From Candidatus Kaistia colombiensis (GTDB lineage Bacteria; Pseudomonadota; Alphaproteobacteria; Rhizobiales; Kaistiaceae): a stretch of 64,000 nucleotides of DNA. Each line of letters opens with the position of its first letter. Positions within the stretch are counted from its first letter, which is position 1. The notes under the pieces were generated by a model. That model searched no databases. It was not told the origin of the DNA and saw only the letters and a list, made by a program, of their open reading frames with translations. Shown piece by piece: positions 42,826-55,612 of the stretch. The position numbers and the translations under genes are program-made. The stretch covers positions 820,501 to 884,500 of the forward strand of contig CP119318.1 of NCBI GenBank assembly GCA_029203105.1. Direction: 5' to 3'.

Positions 42826-45291
42826 ATGACGGCAGCCATGCTGCCCGTCGATGATGTCCTCCCAAAGCTGATATCCGTGCTCGAAGGCCGCGCCAGCGCC
42901 GTGCTGGTGGCGCCGCCCGGCGCCGGCAAGACGACACGGGTGCCGTTGGCGCTGCTCGATGCGCCGTGGCGTGGCGATCAGCGCATCCTGATGCTGGAGC
43001 CGCGCCGGCTCGCCGCCCGCGCCGCCGCCCGCCGCATGGCCGAGACGCTCGGCGAGGAAGTCGGCCAGACCGTCGGCTATCGCGTCCGGCTGGAGAAGAA
43101 GGTCTCGGCGAAGACCCGGATCGAGATCGTCACCGAGGGCGTCTTCACCCGCATGATCCTCGACGATCCCCAGCTCGACGGCGTCGCGGCGGTGATCTTC
43201 GACGAGTTCCACGAGCGCAGTCTCGACGGCGATCTCGGCCTCGCTTTGGCGCTCGACGCACAGGCCGGGCTGCGCGACGACCTGCGCATCCTCGTCATGT
43301 CGGCGACCATCGACGGCGCCCGCGTCGCGCGGCTGCTCGGCGATGCGCCGGTGGTGGAAAGTCTCGGCCGCATGTTCCCGGTCGAGACCCGGCATGGCGG
43401 CCGCGATCCCGTCCGGCGGATGGAGGACGATGTCGCCGACGCCGTGCGACGGGCGCTCGCCGCCGACACCGGCAGCCTGCTCGTCTTCCTGCCGGGACAG
43501 GCGGAAATCCGCCGCGTCGCCGAGCGACTGGAGGGACGGGTCGGGCCGGAGGTCGAGATCGCGCCGCTCTATGGCGCGCTCGATTTTTCCGCGCAGGACC
43601 GTGCCATCCGGCCCGCCGCCCCGGGCAAGCGCAAGGTGGTGCTGGCGACCTCGATCGCCGAAACCTCGCTGACCATCGAGGGCGTGCGCGTGGTGATCGA
43701 TTCCGGTCTCGCCCGCGCGCCGATCTACGAGCCGGCGACCGGGCTGACCCGGCTGGAGACCCGCCGCGTCTCGCGCGCCAGCGCCGACCAGCGGCGCGGC
43801 CGCGCCGGCCGTACCGAGCCCGGTATCTGCTACCGGCTGTGGGAAGAGGGCCAGACGGCGGCGCTCGCCCCCTTCGACCGGCCGGAAATCCTCGAGGCCG
43901 ATCTGGCGCCGCTGGTGCTCGATCTCGCCAATTGGGGCGTCGCCGATCCCGGCCAGCTCGCCTTCCTGGACCCGCCGCCAAAGCCCGCCTGGGACGAAGC
44001 CGTCGCGCTCTTGACCCGGCTCGACGCGCTCGACGCCGATCGTCGCCTGACGAAGGAGGGCGGGGCGCTCGCCCGCCTCGCCGTCAGCCCGCGCCTCGGC
44101 CACATGATGCGCAAGGGCGCGGCGCTCGGCGTCGGCGGGCTCGCCGGCGCGATCGCCGCCGTCCTCAGCGAGACGGGCCTCGGCGGCAACGACACCGATC
44201 TGCGTGAAAGGGTACGCCGCCTGTTCGCCGCGCGCGATCCGAGGAGCCGGGATTCGCTTGGGCTCGCCGCGCGCTGGGCGCGGGATGTCGGCGCGCGGCC
44301 GGACGATGGCCGCGAGACGCCGGAGGAAGCCGGGCTGCTCACCGCCTTCGCCTATCCCGATCGTATCGCCATGGCGCGCGGCGCGCTGGGCGCCTTCGTC
44401 ATGGCCAATGGCCGTGGCGGCGTGCTCGACCCGGCCGATGCGCTGTCGCGCGAACCCTTCCTCGCCGTCGCCAGCCTGCAGGGCGCGGCGGAGAAGGCCC
44501 GAATCCTGACCGCAGCGCCGCTGACGCTCGCCGAGATCGAGGCCAATTTTGCCGGTTCGATCACGGACGAGGAGAGCGTCGCCTTCGATCCCCAGACCGG
44601 GTCGGTGCGTGGCCGAACCGTGCGCCGTCTTGGCCGGCTGATCCTTGGCGATAGGGCAATTGCAAAAGTGTCCGACGCGGCGGTGCAGGCGGCGTTGCTG
44701 GCGGAAATCCGCCGGCGCGGCGTGGCCGCCCTGCCGTGGGAAAAGACGGCCGAGCAATTCCGCGCCCGCATCGCCTTTTTGCACGCAAGGCTGGGTGAGG
44801 CGTGGCCGGATGTTTCCGACGCGGCGCTGGCGGAAACGCTGGCCGACTGGCTTGGGCCGTTCCTGAACGGCAAGCGCCGGCTCGACGCGGTGACGCCGGG
44901 CGTTCTGCATGAGGGGCTGGCCAGCCTCATTCCCTGGGACAAGCGCGCCATGCTCGACCGGCTGGCGCCGACCCATTTCGATGCGCCTTCGGGATCGCGC
45001 GTGCCGATCGACTATTCGAACGAGAACGGGCCGGTGCTGGAAATCCGGGTGCAGGAGCTGTTTGGCCTCGATCGCCATCCGGTGGTGGCGGACGGCGCCG
45101 TGCCGGTGACGGTGACGCTGCTGTCGCCGGGCCATCGGCCGATCCAGATCACGAAAGACCTGCCCGGCTTCTGGCGCGGCTCGTGGAAGGACGTGCGCTC
45201 CGACATGCGCGGCCGCTATCCCAAGCATGTCTGGCCCGACGATCCGCTGCTGGCCCAGGCGACGGCCCGCGCCAAGCCGAGAGGGACGTGA
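42826..45291 (+). CDS. hrpB: ATP-dependent helicase HrpB
   Basis: An 821-residue DEAH-box RNA helicase of the HrpB family, the usual length. I chose ATG 42826 because the frame upstream is repeat sequence. Motif I is APPGAGKTTRVPLALL, motif II is IFDEFHERSLDGDL (DEFH), motif III is MSATIDG, then ATSIAETSLTIEGV and QRRGRAGRTEPG (motif VI). The C-terminal HrpB domain ends FWRGSWKDVRSDMRGRYPKH and WPDDP, diagnostic of the family. The cellular role is poorly known. Confidence 0.96.
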   Translation: MTAAMLPVDDVLPKLISVLEGRASAVLVAPPGAGKTTRVPLALLDAPWRGDQRILMLEPRRLAARAAARRMAETLGEEVGQTVGYRVRLEKKVSAKTRIEIVTEGVFTRMILDDPQLDGVAAVIFDEFHERSLDGDLGLALALDAQAGLRDDLRILVMSATIDGARVARLLGDAPVVESLGRMFPVETRHGGRDPVRRMEDDVADAVRRALAADTGSLLVFLPGQAEIRRVAERLEGRVGPEVEIAPLYGALDFSAQDRAIRPAAPGKRKVVLATSIAETSLTIEGVRVVIDSGLARAPIYEPATGLTRLETRRVSRASADQRRGRAGRTEPGICYRLWEEGQTAALAPFDRPEILEADLAPLVLDLANWGVADPGQLAFLDPPPKPAWDEAVALLTRLDALDADRRLTKEGGALARLAVSPRLGHMMRKGAALGVGGLAGAIAAVLSETGLGGNDTDLRERVRRLFAARDPRSRDSLGLAARWARDVGARPDDGRETPEEAGLLTAFAYPDRIAMARGALGAFVMANGRGGVLDPADALSREPFLAVASLQGAAEKARILTAAPLTLAEIEANFAGSITDEESVAFDPQTGSVRGRTVRRLGRLILGDRAIAKVSDAAVQAALLAEIRRRGVAALPWEKTAEQFRARIAFLHARLGEAWPDVSDAALAETLADWLGPFLNGKRRLDAVTPGVLHEGLASLIPWDKRAMLDRLAPTHFDAPSGSRVPIDYSNENGPVLEIRVQELFGLDRHPVVADGAVPVTVTLLSPGHRPIQITKDLPGFWRGSWKDVRSDMRGRYPKHVWPDDPLLAQATARAKPRGT

Positions 45292-45365
45292 GCCCGTTGC
45301 CGCATTCCGGCCCGCCGGCGGCGCTAGGATCGCGAATCAACCGGCTGCCGCGGAAAGGAATGACC

Positions 45366-45593
45366 ATGAAGATTGATCCCGTCGCCATCGATGCGGCCGT
45401 GACCAAGGATGCGCTTCTGGTCAGCCTGGCCGATGGCCGTGAACTGGCGACCCCGATCGACTGGTTCCCGCGCCTCGTCGGCGCCAGCCGGGCCGAGCGC
45501 GAGAACTGGCGGCTGACCGGGCGCGGCGAGGCCATTCACTGGCCGGATCTCGGCGAGGACATCGAGATCGCCAGCCTGCTCAGGATCAGCTGA
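45366..45593 (+). CDS. DUF2442 domain protein
   Basis: A 75-residue protein. ATG 45366 is six bases after the first possible ATG (45360) and better spaced from the AAAGGAA ribosome site. The text LVSLADGRELATPIDWFPRL and ENWRLTGRGEAIHWPDLGED matches the DUF2442 pattern. Members are often found beside DUF4160 partners in toxin-antitoxin-like pairs, but no such partner is present here. The function is unknown. Confidence 0.8.
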   Translation: MKIDPVAIDAAVTKDALLVSLADGRELATPIDWFPRLVGASRAERENWRLTGRGEAIHWPDLGEDIEIASLLRIS

Positions 45594-45623
45594 GGCCGAC
45601 GTTGCAGCGGGCGACAAGCCGGT

Positions 45624-45960
45624 CTTCACCTCTCCCTGCGGGAGCCCTTTGCAGAACGCCGAATGCCGTCACGCGTTCTACGTCGCATGGGCCAGAACTC
45701 GTCGCCCCGGCGAAGGCCGGGGCCCATGAACACCGGCTTAACGTGGCCGTAGCTGAGCCGTTTGACTAAGGAATTGTGTGTGGATCCCGACCTTCGTCGG
45801 GATGACGACCTGAAATGCACGATCGACGCACGAAGTGCGGCGGGTGAGGGTTTACGGCCTCGAGAGCGAGGCATTTGGCGGCGCGGCGCCAGGTCTGGAT
45901 GGTTCCCTAACCCCTCACCCGGAGCTTCGCTCCGACCTCTCCCGCCGGGAGAGGTGAAGG
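45624..45960. repeat. REP block with a truncated MITE-like element
   Basis: The MITE-like left end (GGAGCCCTTTGCAGAACGCC, about 45641) and its internal palindromes are present. The right end is missing: at about 45823 the sequence jumps into the REP module GACGCACGAAGTGCGGCGGG. A full REP palindrome (CCTCTCCCGCCGGGAGAGG) closes the block at 45938-45957. The 422-base gap has no gene. Confidence 0.8.
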
Positions 45961-46015
45961 GGTGGTGGCTCCGTTTTTCCGCGAGGCATGTTCGCGCCTT
46001 CGGTCGGAGGCAAGC

Positions 46016-47050
46016 CTATTTGTGCCAGCGGCGGCCTTCGGTGACGACGCCGAACAGGTCGGGATGGCGGGCATAGGCGGTGATGCCGGCCAGCGCCGGT
46101 TCCGGGTGGACGACGACCGAGGTCGGCATCCGGTCCATCAGCGCGCCATGCGGCACCTTGTCGATGAAAGCCTCGCGAAACCCGCTTTCCTTCAGGACGG
46201 GCGCGATCTTGGCGGCGATGCCGCCGGCCAGGAACACGCCGCCGCGCGCCATGAAGATCAGCGCCAGATTGCCGGCGAGCCGGCCAAGATGCACGCAGAA
46301 CAGCTCGAGCGCCTCTTGGGCGTCGGCGTCGGAGCGATCCATCGCGGCGGCGGTGATCTCGGACGGGTCGTCGAAGCGCGGCGCCGCGCCATTGGCGCTC
46401 GCGACGGCGCGATAGAGCCGGAGCAGGCCGCTGCCGCAGAGCAGCGTCTCGCCCTCGATGCGGGCAAACGGATCGGTCTGCTGGTGCGGCCGCTCGATAT
46501 GCGGCCAGATCTCGAAGTCGCGCGCGCTGACCGGGGCCAGGTCGATATGGCCGCCCTCGCCGGGAACAGGGATCCAGGTATGCGCGTGGATCAGCGCCGC
46601 CGCGCCGAGGCCGGTGCCGGGGCCGACCACCACCTGCGCGGCATTGGCGAGCGGCGTGCCGCTGCCGATCGATACCAGGTCGTCACCGGCCAGCGCCGGC
46701 AGCGACAGCGACAGCGCCTCGAAATCGTTGAGCAGGATCACCTCGTCCAGCCCGAAGCGGGCGAGCATCCGCTTCGGCTCGACCACCCAATGGCAGTTGG
46801 TCAGCGGCACCTTGTCGCCCTGGATCGGCCCGGCCAGCGCCAGCACGGCCGAATGCGGCGTCACGTCCGGCGGCAGCACGGCGGCGATCGCGTCGTCGAT
46901 GGTGGCGAAGTCGGCCGTCAGCACCGTCGGGAAGCGGATGACCCGGCCGGTCTCGTCCGGGACCAGCGCGAAGCGGGCATTGGTGCCGCCGATATCGCCG
47001 ATCAGCGTCGGGAACGGAACGAAGGCGCGGGGCGGTGTGGTGGTGGTCAT
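46016..47050 (-). CDS. glk: glucokinase
   Basis: A 344-residue kinase of the bacterial Glk family that makes glucose-6-phosphate. The phosphate loop is IGDIGGTNARFALV. The catalytic Asp lies in ILLNDFEALS, and the sugar-binding region includes GPGTGLGAA and PGEGGHIDLAP. It is 49 bases downstream of mgsA on the same strand, so the two probably form an operon at the entry and overflow points of glycolysis. Confidence 0.94.
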   Translation of the reverse strand: MTTTTPPRAFVPFPTLIGDIGGTNARFALVPDETGRVIRFPTVLTADFATIDDAIAAVLPPDVTPHSAVLALAGPIQGDKVPLTNCHWVVEPKRMLARFGLDEVILLNDFEALSLSLPALAGDDLVSIGSGTPLANAAQVVVGPGTGLGAAALIHAHTWIPVPGEGGHIDLAPVSARDFEIWPHIERPHQQTDPFARIEGETLLCGSGLLRLYRAVASANGAAPRFDDPSEITAAAMDRSDADAQEALELFCVHLGRLAGNLALIFMARGGVFLAGGIAAKIAPVLKESGFREAFIDKVPHGALMDRMPTSVVVHPEPALAGITAYARHPDLFGVVTEGRRWHK

Positions 47051-47099
47051 GGTGCCTTGGTCTGGGCTGAACGGTCGCTGGAGAGGTGGCTGGAGGGCG

Positions 47100-47510
47100 T
47101 CAGGTGGTCTGCAGGAAGGCGTCGGGGTGGGCGATCAGCAGCTCGGCGGTCGCGCGGTTCAGCGCCATCGGAATGTCGTACAGCGCGCCGAGCCGCATCA
47201 GCGCCTTGACGTCTACGTCATGCGGCATCGGCGTCAAGGGATCGACGAAGAAGATCAGGCCCTTGACGCGGCCCTCCGCGATCAGGGCGCCGATCTGCTG
47301 GTCGCCGCCGAGCGGCCCGCTCTTCAGCCGCGCCACCGGCAGATCCGGCGCCGCGGCCAGGATGCGGCTGCCGGTGGTGCCGGTCGCAAAAAGGTCGAAT
47401 TCAGAGAGCTTGGCTTGGTGCGAGACGGCGAAGGCGACGAGATCGTCCTTCTTCTTGTCGTGGGCAACCAGCGCCAAGGCCGGGCGGGTCGGGGCCGGGC
47501 GGATCGTCAT
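47100..47510 (-). CDS. mgsA: methylglyoxal synthase
   Basis: A 136-residue enzyme converting dihydroxyacetone phosphate to methylglyoxal and phosphate. Typical blocks are ALVAHDKKKDDLVAF, FATGTTGSRI, SGPLGGDQQIGALI and FFVDPLTPMPHDVDVKAL, which holds the active-site His and Asp. It precedes glk. Confidence 0.95.
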   Translation of the reverse strand: MTIRPAPTRPALALVAHDKKKDDLVAFAVSHQAKLSEFDLFATGTTGSRILAAAPDLPVARLKSGPLGGDQQIGALIAEGRVKGLIFFVDPLTPMPHDVDVKALMRLGALYDIPMALNRATAELLIAHPDAFLQTT

Positions 47511-47857
47511 CGGCAGTCTCCATGCGGTCGTCCGGACCGGTTTGCCAGTGATAGAAAAATCGGGGTCCGAGGAAAAGCCGAAAGTGAGGCGGGCGACAAT
47601 TTGATCGATCGCGCGCGCGGCGGCATTTCTTTGATCAGTTGTATAAAAAAACGCCGCCGCATAATCTGCCAGCCACGCTCCGCCTCGCTTGCAGGGGCGG
47701 CGGAAGCGCGGGGACCTGAATAAAGAAAGCGCATGAAATTTGCCGGTCTCCGTGCGAAATAGAAAAGGAACGGCCGCCTAGCCGCGGCGTCAGGGGAACT
47801 TTCGGTTGGGCGGCAAGCGTCCGGCGAAAACGCCTTCAAGAGGAGAGAGTCAGCATT
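47511..47857. other. 347-base promoter region of the nucleoside operon, no gene
   Basis: This lies between divergent mgsA and the BMP-type gene. It has two TTTGATC motifs (ATTTGATCGATCG near 47608 and TTTGATCAGTTGTATAAAAA near 47631), and it ends with the ribosome site AAGAGGAGAGAG. I could not fold a convincing purine riboswitch. A regulator site is possible but unproven. Confidence 0.4.
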
Positions 47858-48852
47858 ATGATGCGCAAGTTCATCGGGGCAGCCTTCGTGGCGCTCATGG
47901 CCACGGGCTCGGCCTGGGCTGCCGACGTCAAGCCGGCCATCGTCTATGGCACCGGCGGCAAGTTCGACAAATCCTTCAACGAGGCCGGTCTATAACGGCT
48001 CGGAGAAGTTCAAGGCCGAGACCGGCATCGACTACAAGGATTTCGAGCCGCAGAACGACACCCAGGGCGAGCAGGCGATCCGCAACTTCGCCAAGCGCGG
48101 CTATAACCCGGTCGTCGCGCTCTCCTTCGCCTGGACCGACGCCATCGCCAAGGTCTCGAAGGAATTCCCGGACACCCAGTTCGTGCTGGTCGACTCCGTC
48201 GTCGATGCGCCGAACGTCCGTTCGGTCACGTTCAAGGAACAGGAAGGCGGCTATCTCGTCGGCCTGCTCGCGGCCGAGAAGTCCGCTTCCAAGAAGGTCG
48301 GCTTCGTCGGCGGCATGGACATTCCGCTGATCCGCAACTTCGCCTGCGGTTACGCCATCGGCGCCAAGGCCGGCGGCGCCTCCTTCATGCAGAACTACAT
48401 CGGCACGACCGGGGCGGCCTGGAACGATCCGGTGCGCGGCGGCGAGCTCGCCAAGGCGCAGATGGAGCAGGGCGCGGACGTGATCTACGCGGCGGCCGGC
48501 GCGAGCGGCCTCGGCGTGCTGCAGACCGTGGCCGACGCCGGCAAGCTCGGCATCGGCGTCGATTCGAACCAGAACCATCTGCATCCCGGCAAGATCCTGA
48601 CCTCGATGGTCAAGCGCGTCGACGTTGCCGTGTTCAACGCCTTTGCCGACGTCAAGGACGGCAAGTTCACGCCCGGCCTCAACGCGCTCGGTCTCAAGGA
48701 GAGACGGCGTCGACTGGGCTCTCGATGACAACAATCGCAGCCTCGTCACGCCGGAGATGGAAGCCTCCGTCAACAAGGCCCGCGCCGACATCGTCGCCGG
48801 CAAGATCGACGTCCACAACTACAACACCGACGAGAAGTGCCCGGTCAACTGA
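47858..48852 (+). pseudogene. BMP-family nucleoside-binding protein of an ABC transporter (two frameshifts)
   Basis: The start has a strong AGGAGAG site. The signal peptide MMRKFIGAAFVALMATGSAW-AAD is followed by KPAIVYGTGGKFDKSFNEA. One extra G at 47984-47987 breaks the frame, and the next frame continues VYNGSEKFKAETGIDYKDFE to NALGLKE. One extra base at 48698-48703 is followed by DGVDWALDDNNRSLVTPEME and the stop at 48850. The restored product of about 330 residues matches BMP/PnrA lipoprotein-like nucleoside binders. The two indels are probably sequence errors, as all conserved text is kept. Confidence 0.75.
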
Positions 48853-49002
48853 GGCACCTGGAGCCGCCGCGCCTTGCGTGGCGGCTCGTTTCGTCCTGAT
48901 GCGGCAGCGCCCGGCCAGCAACGGCCAGGGCGGCCGCGGATCCCCGACGGCCGTCTCGTCATCGACCGGCCGCTTCGTCGCAGTCTTTCGGGATCGCATC
49001 CG

Positions 49003-50540
<1,538 letters not shown>

Positions 50541-50569
50541 CGGCGTTTCTCGCGCAGCCGGAACGCGTG

Positions 50570-50699
50570 CTTCCTTCACCTCTCCCGGAGGGAGAGGTCG
50601 GCCCGCCGGGCCGGGTGAGGGTTTACGCCCTCTCCGGAAACGCCGTAAACCCTCACCCGCCGGCTGCGCCGTCGACCTCTCCCTCAGGGAGAGGTGAAG
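50570..50699. repeat. complete REP-type element inside the nucleoside operon
   Basis: Two palindromes (CCTCTCCCGGAGGGAGAGG and CCTCTCCCTCAGGGAGAGG) face each other around GGTGAGGGTTTACGCC and GTAAACCCTCACCCGCCGGC. The whole can fold into one long cruciform or hairpin. It lies between ATPase and permease genes of the same operon. Confidence 0.85.
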
Positions 50700-50733
50700 A
50701 CCGCGGCATACGCGCCCTCAACGGAATGCACCC

Positions 50734-51864
50734 ATGAGCGTCCCACTCGGAACCCTGCCGCGCTGGGTCAATTTTGGCCTGCTGCCGCTTCTCAACGTCG
50801 CCGTGGCCTTCGCCATTTCCGGCCTCGTCGTGCTGTTCATCGGCGAAAACCCGATCGACGCGGTCAAATATCTGGTGCGGGCGCGCTCGGCGACGGCGAG
50901 GGCATCGCCTTCACCCTCTATTACGCCACCAATTTCATCTTCACCGGCCTTGCGGTCGCGGTCGCCTTCCATGGCGGCCTGTTCAACATCGGCGGCGAGG
51001 GCCAGGTCTATCTCGGCGGCCTCGGCGTTGCCTTCGCGGCGCTGACGCTCGACCGCTACGTGCCCTGGTACGTCACCGCCGTGCTGGCGACGGCGGCGGC
51101 CTTCGCCTTCGGCGCGGCCTGGGCGTTCATCCCGGCCTGGCTGCAGGCGAAGCGCGGCAGCCACATCGTCATCACGACGATCATGTTCAATTTCATCGCC
51201 GCCGCGCTGATGGTCTATCTGCTGGTCAACGTCATCAAGCCGCCGGGCAACATGTCGCCGCAGACGCGACTGTTCGAGGCAGGCGGCCAGCTGCCGAAGC
51301 TCGGCTGGCTGATGCACTGGTTCGGCGCTCGACATTGGCGCCGCGCCCTTCAACGTCTCGTTCCTGATCGCGCTGGTCGCGGCGGTCGCCGTGTGGCTGC
51401 TGATCTGGCGCACCCGCTTCGGCTACGAGATCCGCACCATGGGCACCAATGCGACGGCGGCCGTCTATGCCGGCATCCCCTATGTGAAGACCGTCGTCGT
51501 CACCATGATGATCTCCGGCGGTCTCGCCGGCATGATGGCGCTGAACCCGGTGATGGGCGACGCCGGCAAGCTGCAGATCGACTTTCCCGCCGGCGCCGGC
51601 TTCGTCGGCATCGCGGTGGCGCTGATGGGCCGCTCGCATCCGGTCGGCATCATCATCGCCTCGATCCTGTTCGGCGTGCTCTACCAGGGCGGCGCGGCGC
51701 TCGCCTTCGACATGCCCAACATCTCGCGCGAGGTGATCATCCTGATCCAGGGCCTGGTCATCCTGTTCGCCGGCGCGCTGGAGCACATGTTCCGCCCCGC
51801 TTTGATCGCGCTGTTCGCGCCCAAACCCAAATCCGCGGCCACGTCCGCCGCCCGCGCGGCCTGA
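50734..51864 (+). pseudogene. nucleoside ABC transporter permease 1 (two frameshifts)
   Basis: The start is MSVPLGTLPRWVNFGLLPLL. A missing base at about 50877-50881 precedes GEGIAFTLYYATNFIFTGLA. A change at about 51324-51328 (one extra or two missing bases) precedes LDIGAAPFNVSFLIALVAAV. The remainder, FDMPNISREVIILIQGLVIL to the stop, is intact. The restored product of about 375 residues matches BMP-type transporter permeases (YufP/NupP-like). Confidence 0.75.
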
Positions 51865-51873
51865 GGAGCGATC

Positions 51874-52848
51874 ATGGAAAGCCTGTTCGCCGATCTGATC
51901 CAGATCCTCGCCGCCACCGTGCGCCTGTCGGTACCGCTGGTCTTCACCGCGCTTGCCGGCCTCTATGCCGAGCGCTCCGGCATCTTCGACATCGGCCTGG
52001 AAGGCAAGATGCTGTTCTCGGCCTTCTCCGCCGCCTCGGTCGCCACCGTCACCGGCTCGGCCTGGCTCGGCCTCTTCGCCGGCATCGCTGACCGGCGTGC
52101 TGCTCAGCCTGCTGCACGGCTTCGCCTCGATCACCCAGCGCGGCAACCAGATCATCTCCGGCGTCGCGATCAACTTCATCGCTTCCGGCCTGACGATCCT
52201 GCTCGGCAATGCCTGGTTCGGTCAGGGCGGCCGCACGCCGCAACTGCCCAACACGGCGCGCTTCACCGAGATCACGCTGCCTTTCGCCGCCGACATCGCG
52301 CCGATCCCGTTCATCGGGCCGCTCTATTCGGAGCTGATCTCCGGCCAGAACATCCTCGTCTATCTCGCCTTCCTCGCCGTGCCCTTCACCTGGTGGGTGC
52401 TCTACCGCACCCGCTTCGGCCTGCGGGTCCGCGCCGTCGGCGAGAACCCCGGCGCCGTCGACACGGCCGGCATCTCGGTCGCCTGGCTGCGCTATCGCGC
52501 GCTGATCTGCTGCGGCATCCTCGCCGGTTTCGCCGGGACCTATCTGTCGGTGGCGCAATCGGCGGCTTCATCCGCGAGATGTCGGCCGGCAAGGGCTATA
52601 TCGCGCTCGCGGCGCTCGTCTTCGCCAAGTGGAAGCCGCTCAACGTGCTTCTGACCTGCCTGCTGTTCGGCTTCCTCGACGCGGCCTCGATCCGGTTGCA
52701 GGGCATCGTCGTCCCCGGCGTCGGCGAGGTGCCGGTCCAGCTGATCCAGGCGCTGCCCTATATCCTGACCGTGATCCTGCTGGCCGGCTTCATCGGCAAG
52801 GCGATCCCGCCCAAGGCTGGCGGCGTGCCCTATGTGAAGGAGCGCTAG
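51874..52848 (+). pseudogene. nucleoside ABC transporter permease 2 (two frameshifts)
   Basis: The start is MESLFADLIQILAATVRLSV with a GAGGAG site. A frame change at 52086-52088 leads to LTGVLLSLLHGFASITQRGN. A missing base at 52556-52558 leads to GGFIREMSAGKGYIALAALV. The restored protein of about 324 residues is a YufQ/NupQ-type permease containing GLYAERSGIFDIGLEGKMLF. It is two bases ahead of the cdd start, so the whole importer belongs to the salvage operon. Confidence 0.75.
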
Positions 52849-52849
52849 A

Positions 52850-53275
52850 ATGGACGACCAGCTCAAGGCCGAACTGCTGGAGCGGGCGCAGGCCGTCCGC
52901 CTCAATGCCCATGCGCCCTATTCGAAATTCCTCGTCGGCGCGGCGATCCTGACCGAGGACGGCAGCGTCTATGTCGGCGCCAATGTCGAGAACGCGAGCT
53001 ATCCCGAGGGCTGGTGCGCCGAGACCTCGGCGATCGGCCAGATGATCGCCGCCGGTGTGCCGGGCGAGGGCCGCCGCATCGCGGCTGTCGTCGTCGTCGC
53101 CGATCGCGTCGATGGCGGCATCGTCTGCACGCCCTGCGGCGGCTGTCGCCAGCGGTTGAAGGAATTCTCGCATCCGCAGACGCGGATCCATTGCTCGGAT
53201 CCGACCGGCAAGGGCCAGGATTTCACCATGGCCCAGCTGCTGCCGGCCGGCTTCAGCATGGACGAGCGCTTGTGA
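52850..53275 (+). CDS. cdd: cytidine deaminase
   Basis: A 141-residue zinc enzyme deaminating cytidine and deoxycytidine to uridine and deoxyuridine. The zinc and catalytic residues are in EGWCAETSAIG (Cys, Glu) and CTPCGGCRQRL (two Cys). The substrate Asn-Glu pair is in GANVENASYPEGW. The stop overlaps the punA start (TGATG), which ties deamination to phosphorolysis in one transcript. Confidence 0.95.
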   Translation: MDDQLKAELLERAQAVRLNAHAPYSKFLVGAAILTEDGSVYVGANVENASYPEGWCAETSAIGQMIAAGVPGEGRRIAAVVVVADRVDGGIVCTPCGGCRQRLKEFSHPQTRIHCSDPTGKGQDFTMAQLLPAGFSMDERL

Positions 53276-54090
53276 TGCTGCGCGATGATGGCCGCGCTGC
53301 CGCGGCGGTCGTGCGCGCGCGGCGCGACGCGCCCTATCGCCTCGGCATCGTGCTCGGCTCCGGCCTCGGTCCGCTGGCCGACGCGGTCGCCGACGCCGTC
53401 CGCATCCCCTATGCCGATCTGCCCGGCATGCCGGTTTCGAAAGTCTCGGCCCATGCCGGCGCGCTGGTCGCCGGCCGGCTGGAGGGCGTCGACGTGCTCG
53501 TCCTCTCCGGCCGCTCGCACTTTTATGAATCCGGCGATGCGGGCGTCATGCGCAACGCCATCGGCATGCTCAAGGCGCTCGGCTGCGAGGGGGTCATCCT
53601 CACCAATGCCGCCGGTTCGCTCCGTCCCGAAATGGGGCCCGGTTCGCTGATGATGCTGGTGGATCACATCCATTTCTCCGGCGGCAATCCGCTGATCGGC
53701 GAGGAAACCGACGCCCGCTTCGTCGGCATGTCGACCGCTTATGATCTCGTCTGGCGCGCCGCGCTGGAACGCGCGGCGAAGCAGGAGGCCGTGGATCTGG
53801 AAAGCGGCGTCTATATGTGGTTTTCCGGCCCGTCGTTCGAGACGCCGGCCGAGATCCGCATGGCGCGCATTCTCGGCGCCGACGCCGTCGGCATGTCGAC
53901 CGTGCCGGAGGCGATCCTCGCCCGCTTCTTCGGCCTCCGCGTCGCCGCCGTCTCCAACATCACCAATCTCGGCGCCGGCATGGCGGAGGGCGAGCTTTCG
54001 CACGAGGAGACCAAGGAGATGGCTCCGCTCGGCGCGAAGAAGCTCGAAAAGATCATCCGCCGGTTTCTCAAGGACCAGGCCGCCGGCTGA
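53275..54090 (+). CDS. punA: purine-nucleoside phosphorylase
   Basis: A 271-residue trimeric PNP. ATG 53275 overlaps the cdd stop. Family motifs are VLGSGLGPLADAV (phosphate loop), LSGRSHFYESGD, TNAAGSLRPEMGPGSLM, SGPSFETPAEIRM and the purine-binding Asn in SNITNLGAG. It releases ribose- or deoxyribose-1-phosphate from guanosine and inosine. It is followed by a REP element and deoA. Confidence 0.94.
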   Translation: MLRDDGRAAAAVVRARRDAPYRLGIVLGSGLGPLADAVADAVRIPYADLPGMPVSKVSAHAGALVAGRLEGVDVLVLSGRSHFYESGDAGVMRNAIGMLKALGCEGVILTNAAGSLRPEMGPGSLMMLVDHIHFSGGNPLIGEETDARFVGMSTAYDLVWRAALERAAKQEAVDLESGVYMWFSGPSFETPAEIRMARILGADAVGMSTVPEAILARFFGLRVAAVSNITNLGAGMAEGELSHEETKEMAPLGAKKLEKIIRRFLKDQAAG

Positions 54091-54100
54091 GGAGCCACTC

Positions 54101-54228
54101 TTCACCTCTCCCTGAGGGAGAGGTCGACGGCCGCAGGCCGGCGGGTGAGGGTTTAGGGAACCATCCGGTGAGGGCGTAAACCCTCACCCGGCCCTCCGGG
54201 CCGACCTCTCCCTCAGGGAGAGGTAAGT
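54101..54228. repeat. complete REP-type element between punA and deoA
   Basis: Two CCTCTCCCTGAGGGAGAGG-type palindromes frame the modules GGCGGGTGAGGGTTTAGGG and GTAAACCCTCACCCGGCCC, an overall inverted repeat of about 128 bases. It has the same design as 50570-50699. Confidence 0.85.
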
Positions 54229-54289
54229 TGTGCGTCACAATCGGTCGGGGTCGGGAGCGGGCTGACGCCCAAAGGAAGGAAACAAGAAG

Positions 54290-55600
<1,311 letters not shown>

Positions 55601-55612
55601 TTTCCCTGTCAC

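Noticed and set aside
42424..45228. A long minus-strand frame opposite hrpB
   Set aside because: It has no recognisable motifs, while the plus strand carries all helicase motifs of HrpB.
47511..47857. A purine or other riboswitch ahead of the nucleoside-binding protein gene
   Set aside because: I could not find the conserved junction sequences or a terminator/antiterminator pair.
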